33,708 bases of DNA from Acidimicrobiales bacterium (GTDB taxonomy: Bacteria > Actinomycetota > Acidimicrobiia > Acidimicrobiales > JAHEJN01), in the NCBI GenBank assembly GCA_024638845.1, contig JAHEJN010000029.1:1-33708 (forward strand), given 5' to 3'. Under the pieces are notes generated by a model, which made no database searches, had not been told where the DNA came from, and worked only from the letters and a program-made list of their open reading frames with translations. Positions 33,171 to 33,708 of the stretch are shown here, piece by piece; the stretch's first letter is position 1, and every line of letters starts with the position of its first letter. The translations under genes were made by a program, and so were the position numbers.

Positions 33171-33708
33171 GACGCCGGTGAGCGCTCCCGAGCACTCAGC
33201 CGACACCGACGACGCTGTGCTCGTACACCGGGTCGCCGGTGGCGACCGCGACGCACTCCGGGAGCTCTATGACCGTCATGCACCGTGGCTCACCGTGCGG
33301 CTCGGTCGACGCTGCGGCGACCCCGATCTGGTCGACACGGCGGTGCAGGACACCTTCGTCGGTGTGTGGCGGAGCGCCGATTCCTACCGGCCAACCGGTC
33401 AGGTCGGAGCCTGGATCTGGACCATCGGATTGCGTCGACTCATCGATCAGATGAGACGGCGCTCGGCCCCGGAACCCGTCGACGACGTCGTCGCCTGTGG
33501 CGCGGTGGTCACCGAGGAGATCCCGATCGCCCTCGGCCACACGCCCGTCGGACGTGCCTTCGCCGACCTCGACACCGAGCTCCAACAGGTTCTGGCCCTG
33601 ACGGTGTTCGACGGGCTGACGAACAACGAAGCTGCCGTCTTGCTGTCCATCCCAGCCGGAACGGTGAAGTCCCGGCTCAGCCGAGCCCGCAAGCTGCTCG
33701 AGGAGCAG
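33169..33708 (+). CDS. ECF-type RNA polymerase sigma factor (cut by window end)
   Basis: The frame is open to the window end, 180 codons so far. Region 2 is clear (about residues 17-100): VLVHRVAGGDRDALRELYDRH, then DTAVQDTFVGVWRSADSYRP and GAWIWTIGLRRLIDQMRRR. Region 4 follows with LTNNEAAVLLSIPAGTVKSRLSRARKLLEE, the helix-turn-helix that contacts the -35. An anti-sigma factor would usually follow, outside the window. ATG 33169 starts one base behind the hydroxylase stop; an in-frame GTG at 33178 fits a leaderless promoter (TAGGAT, 33165-33170) and is an alternative. Its target promoters cannot be told. Confidence 0.9.
   Translation, partial: MTPVSAPEHSADTDDAVLVHRVAGGDRDALRELYDRHAPWLTVRLGRRCGDPDLVDTAVQDTFVGVWRSADSYRPTGQVGAWIWTIGLRRLIDQMRRRSAPEPVDDVVACGAVVTEEIPIALGHTPVGRAFADLDTELQQVLALTVFDGLTNNEAAVLLSIPAGTVKSRLSRARKLLEEQ

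Overview
The window is a high-GC chromosome segment of an actinobacterium. An uncultivated or marine member of the Acidimicrobiia is the most likely source. This rests on the gene families and order (SufU-type suf genes with a Rieske ferredoxin, and a dapA/rnj/ftsK/pgsA/cinA neighbourhood as in other Actinobacteria), on frequent GTG starts, and on many starts that sit 6-9 nt behind a TANNNT -10 element with no Shine-Dalgarno (leaderless style). The lineage is inference; the window has no rRNA. Nearly all of it is coding, with 39 genes, two of them cut by the window ends. I see no tRNA, CRISPR, insertion sequence or prophage.

Layout. 1-3100: an acyl-CoA dehydrogenase, a VapBC-like toxin-antitoxin pair, a metallo-beta-lactamase (MBL) fold hydrolase and a coupled unknown protein. 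3101-6221 (+): sufC1-sufS-sufU and a carboxymuconolactone decarboxylase-family gene. 6213-11758: accessory genes, namely a lipid acyltransferase-like protein with its own acyl carrier protein, a DUF3291 protein, a GNAT acetyltransferase, a tandem ABM membrane protein, a GH13 alpha-glucosidase and a secreted spondin-domain protein. 11868-16105 (-): sufB, a small four-cysteine protein, sufD, a Rieske ferredoxin and sufC2. 16106-18953 (-): gamma-carbonic anhydrase, flavin reductase, MBL hydrolase and mutY. 19014-20890 (+): a small membrane protein coupled to (2S)-methylsuccinyl-CoA dehydrogenase. 20880-32037 (-): CapA-like protein, eIF2B-like protein, cinA, pgsA, rimO, HAD phosphatase, ftsK, rnj and dapA. 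32130-33708 (+): a fatty acid hydroxylase and the start of an ECF-type sigma factor.

The most interesting system is iron-sulfur cluster assembly. The suf genes are split into two converging loci about 6 kb apart, and each locus carries its own diverged sufC. Three transcription units (sufC1-sufS-sufU, sufB-orf118, sufD-fdx-sufC2) each carry, just upstream, the same element: an invariant ATTAGCACT followed by the second half of a 16-bp dyad. In all three the element has the same orientation relative to the gene. It looks like the operator of one trans-acting Fe-S regulator whose gene is not in the window. The unknown four-cysteine protein between sufB and sufD is a candidate new Suf accessory factor.

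Other notable signals are a 31-bp-stem hairpin between rnj and ftsK, an inverted repeat over the promoter of the acyl carrier protein/acyltransferase pair, and a gamma-carbonic anhydrase with Glu in place of one zinc His.
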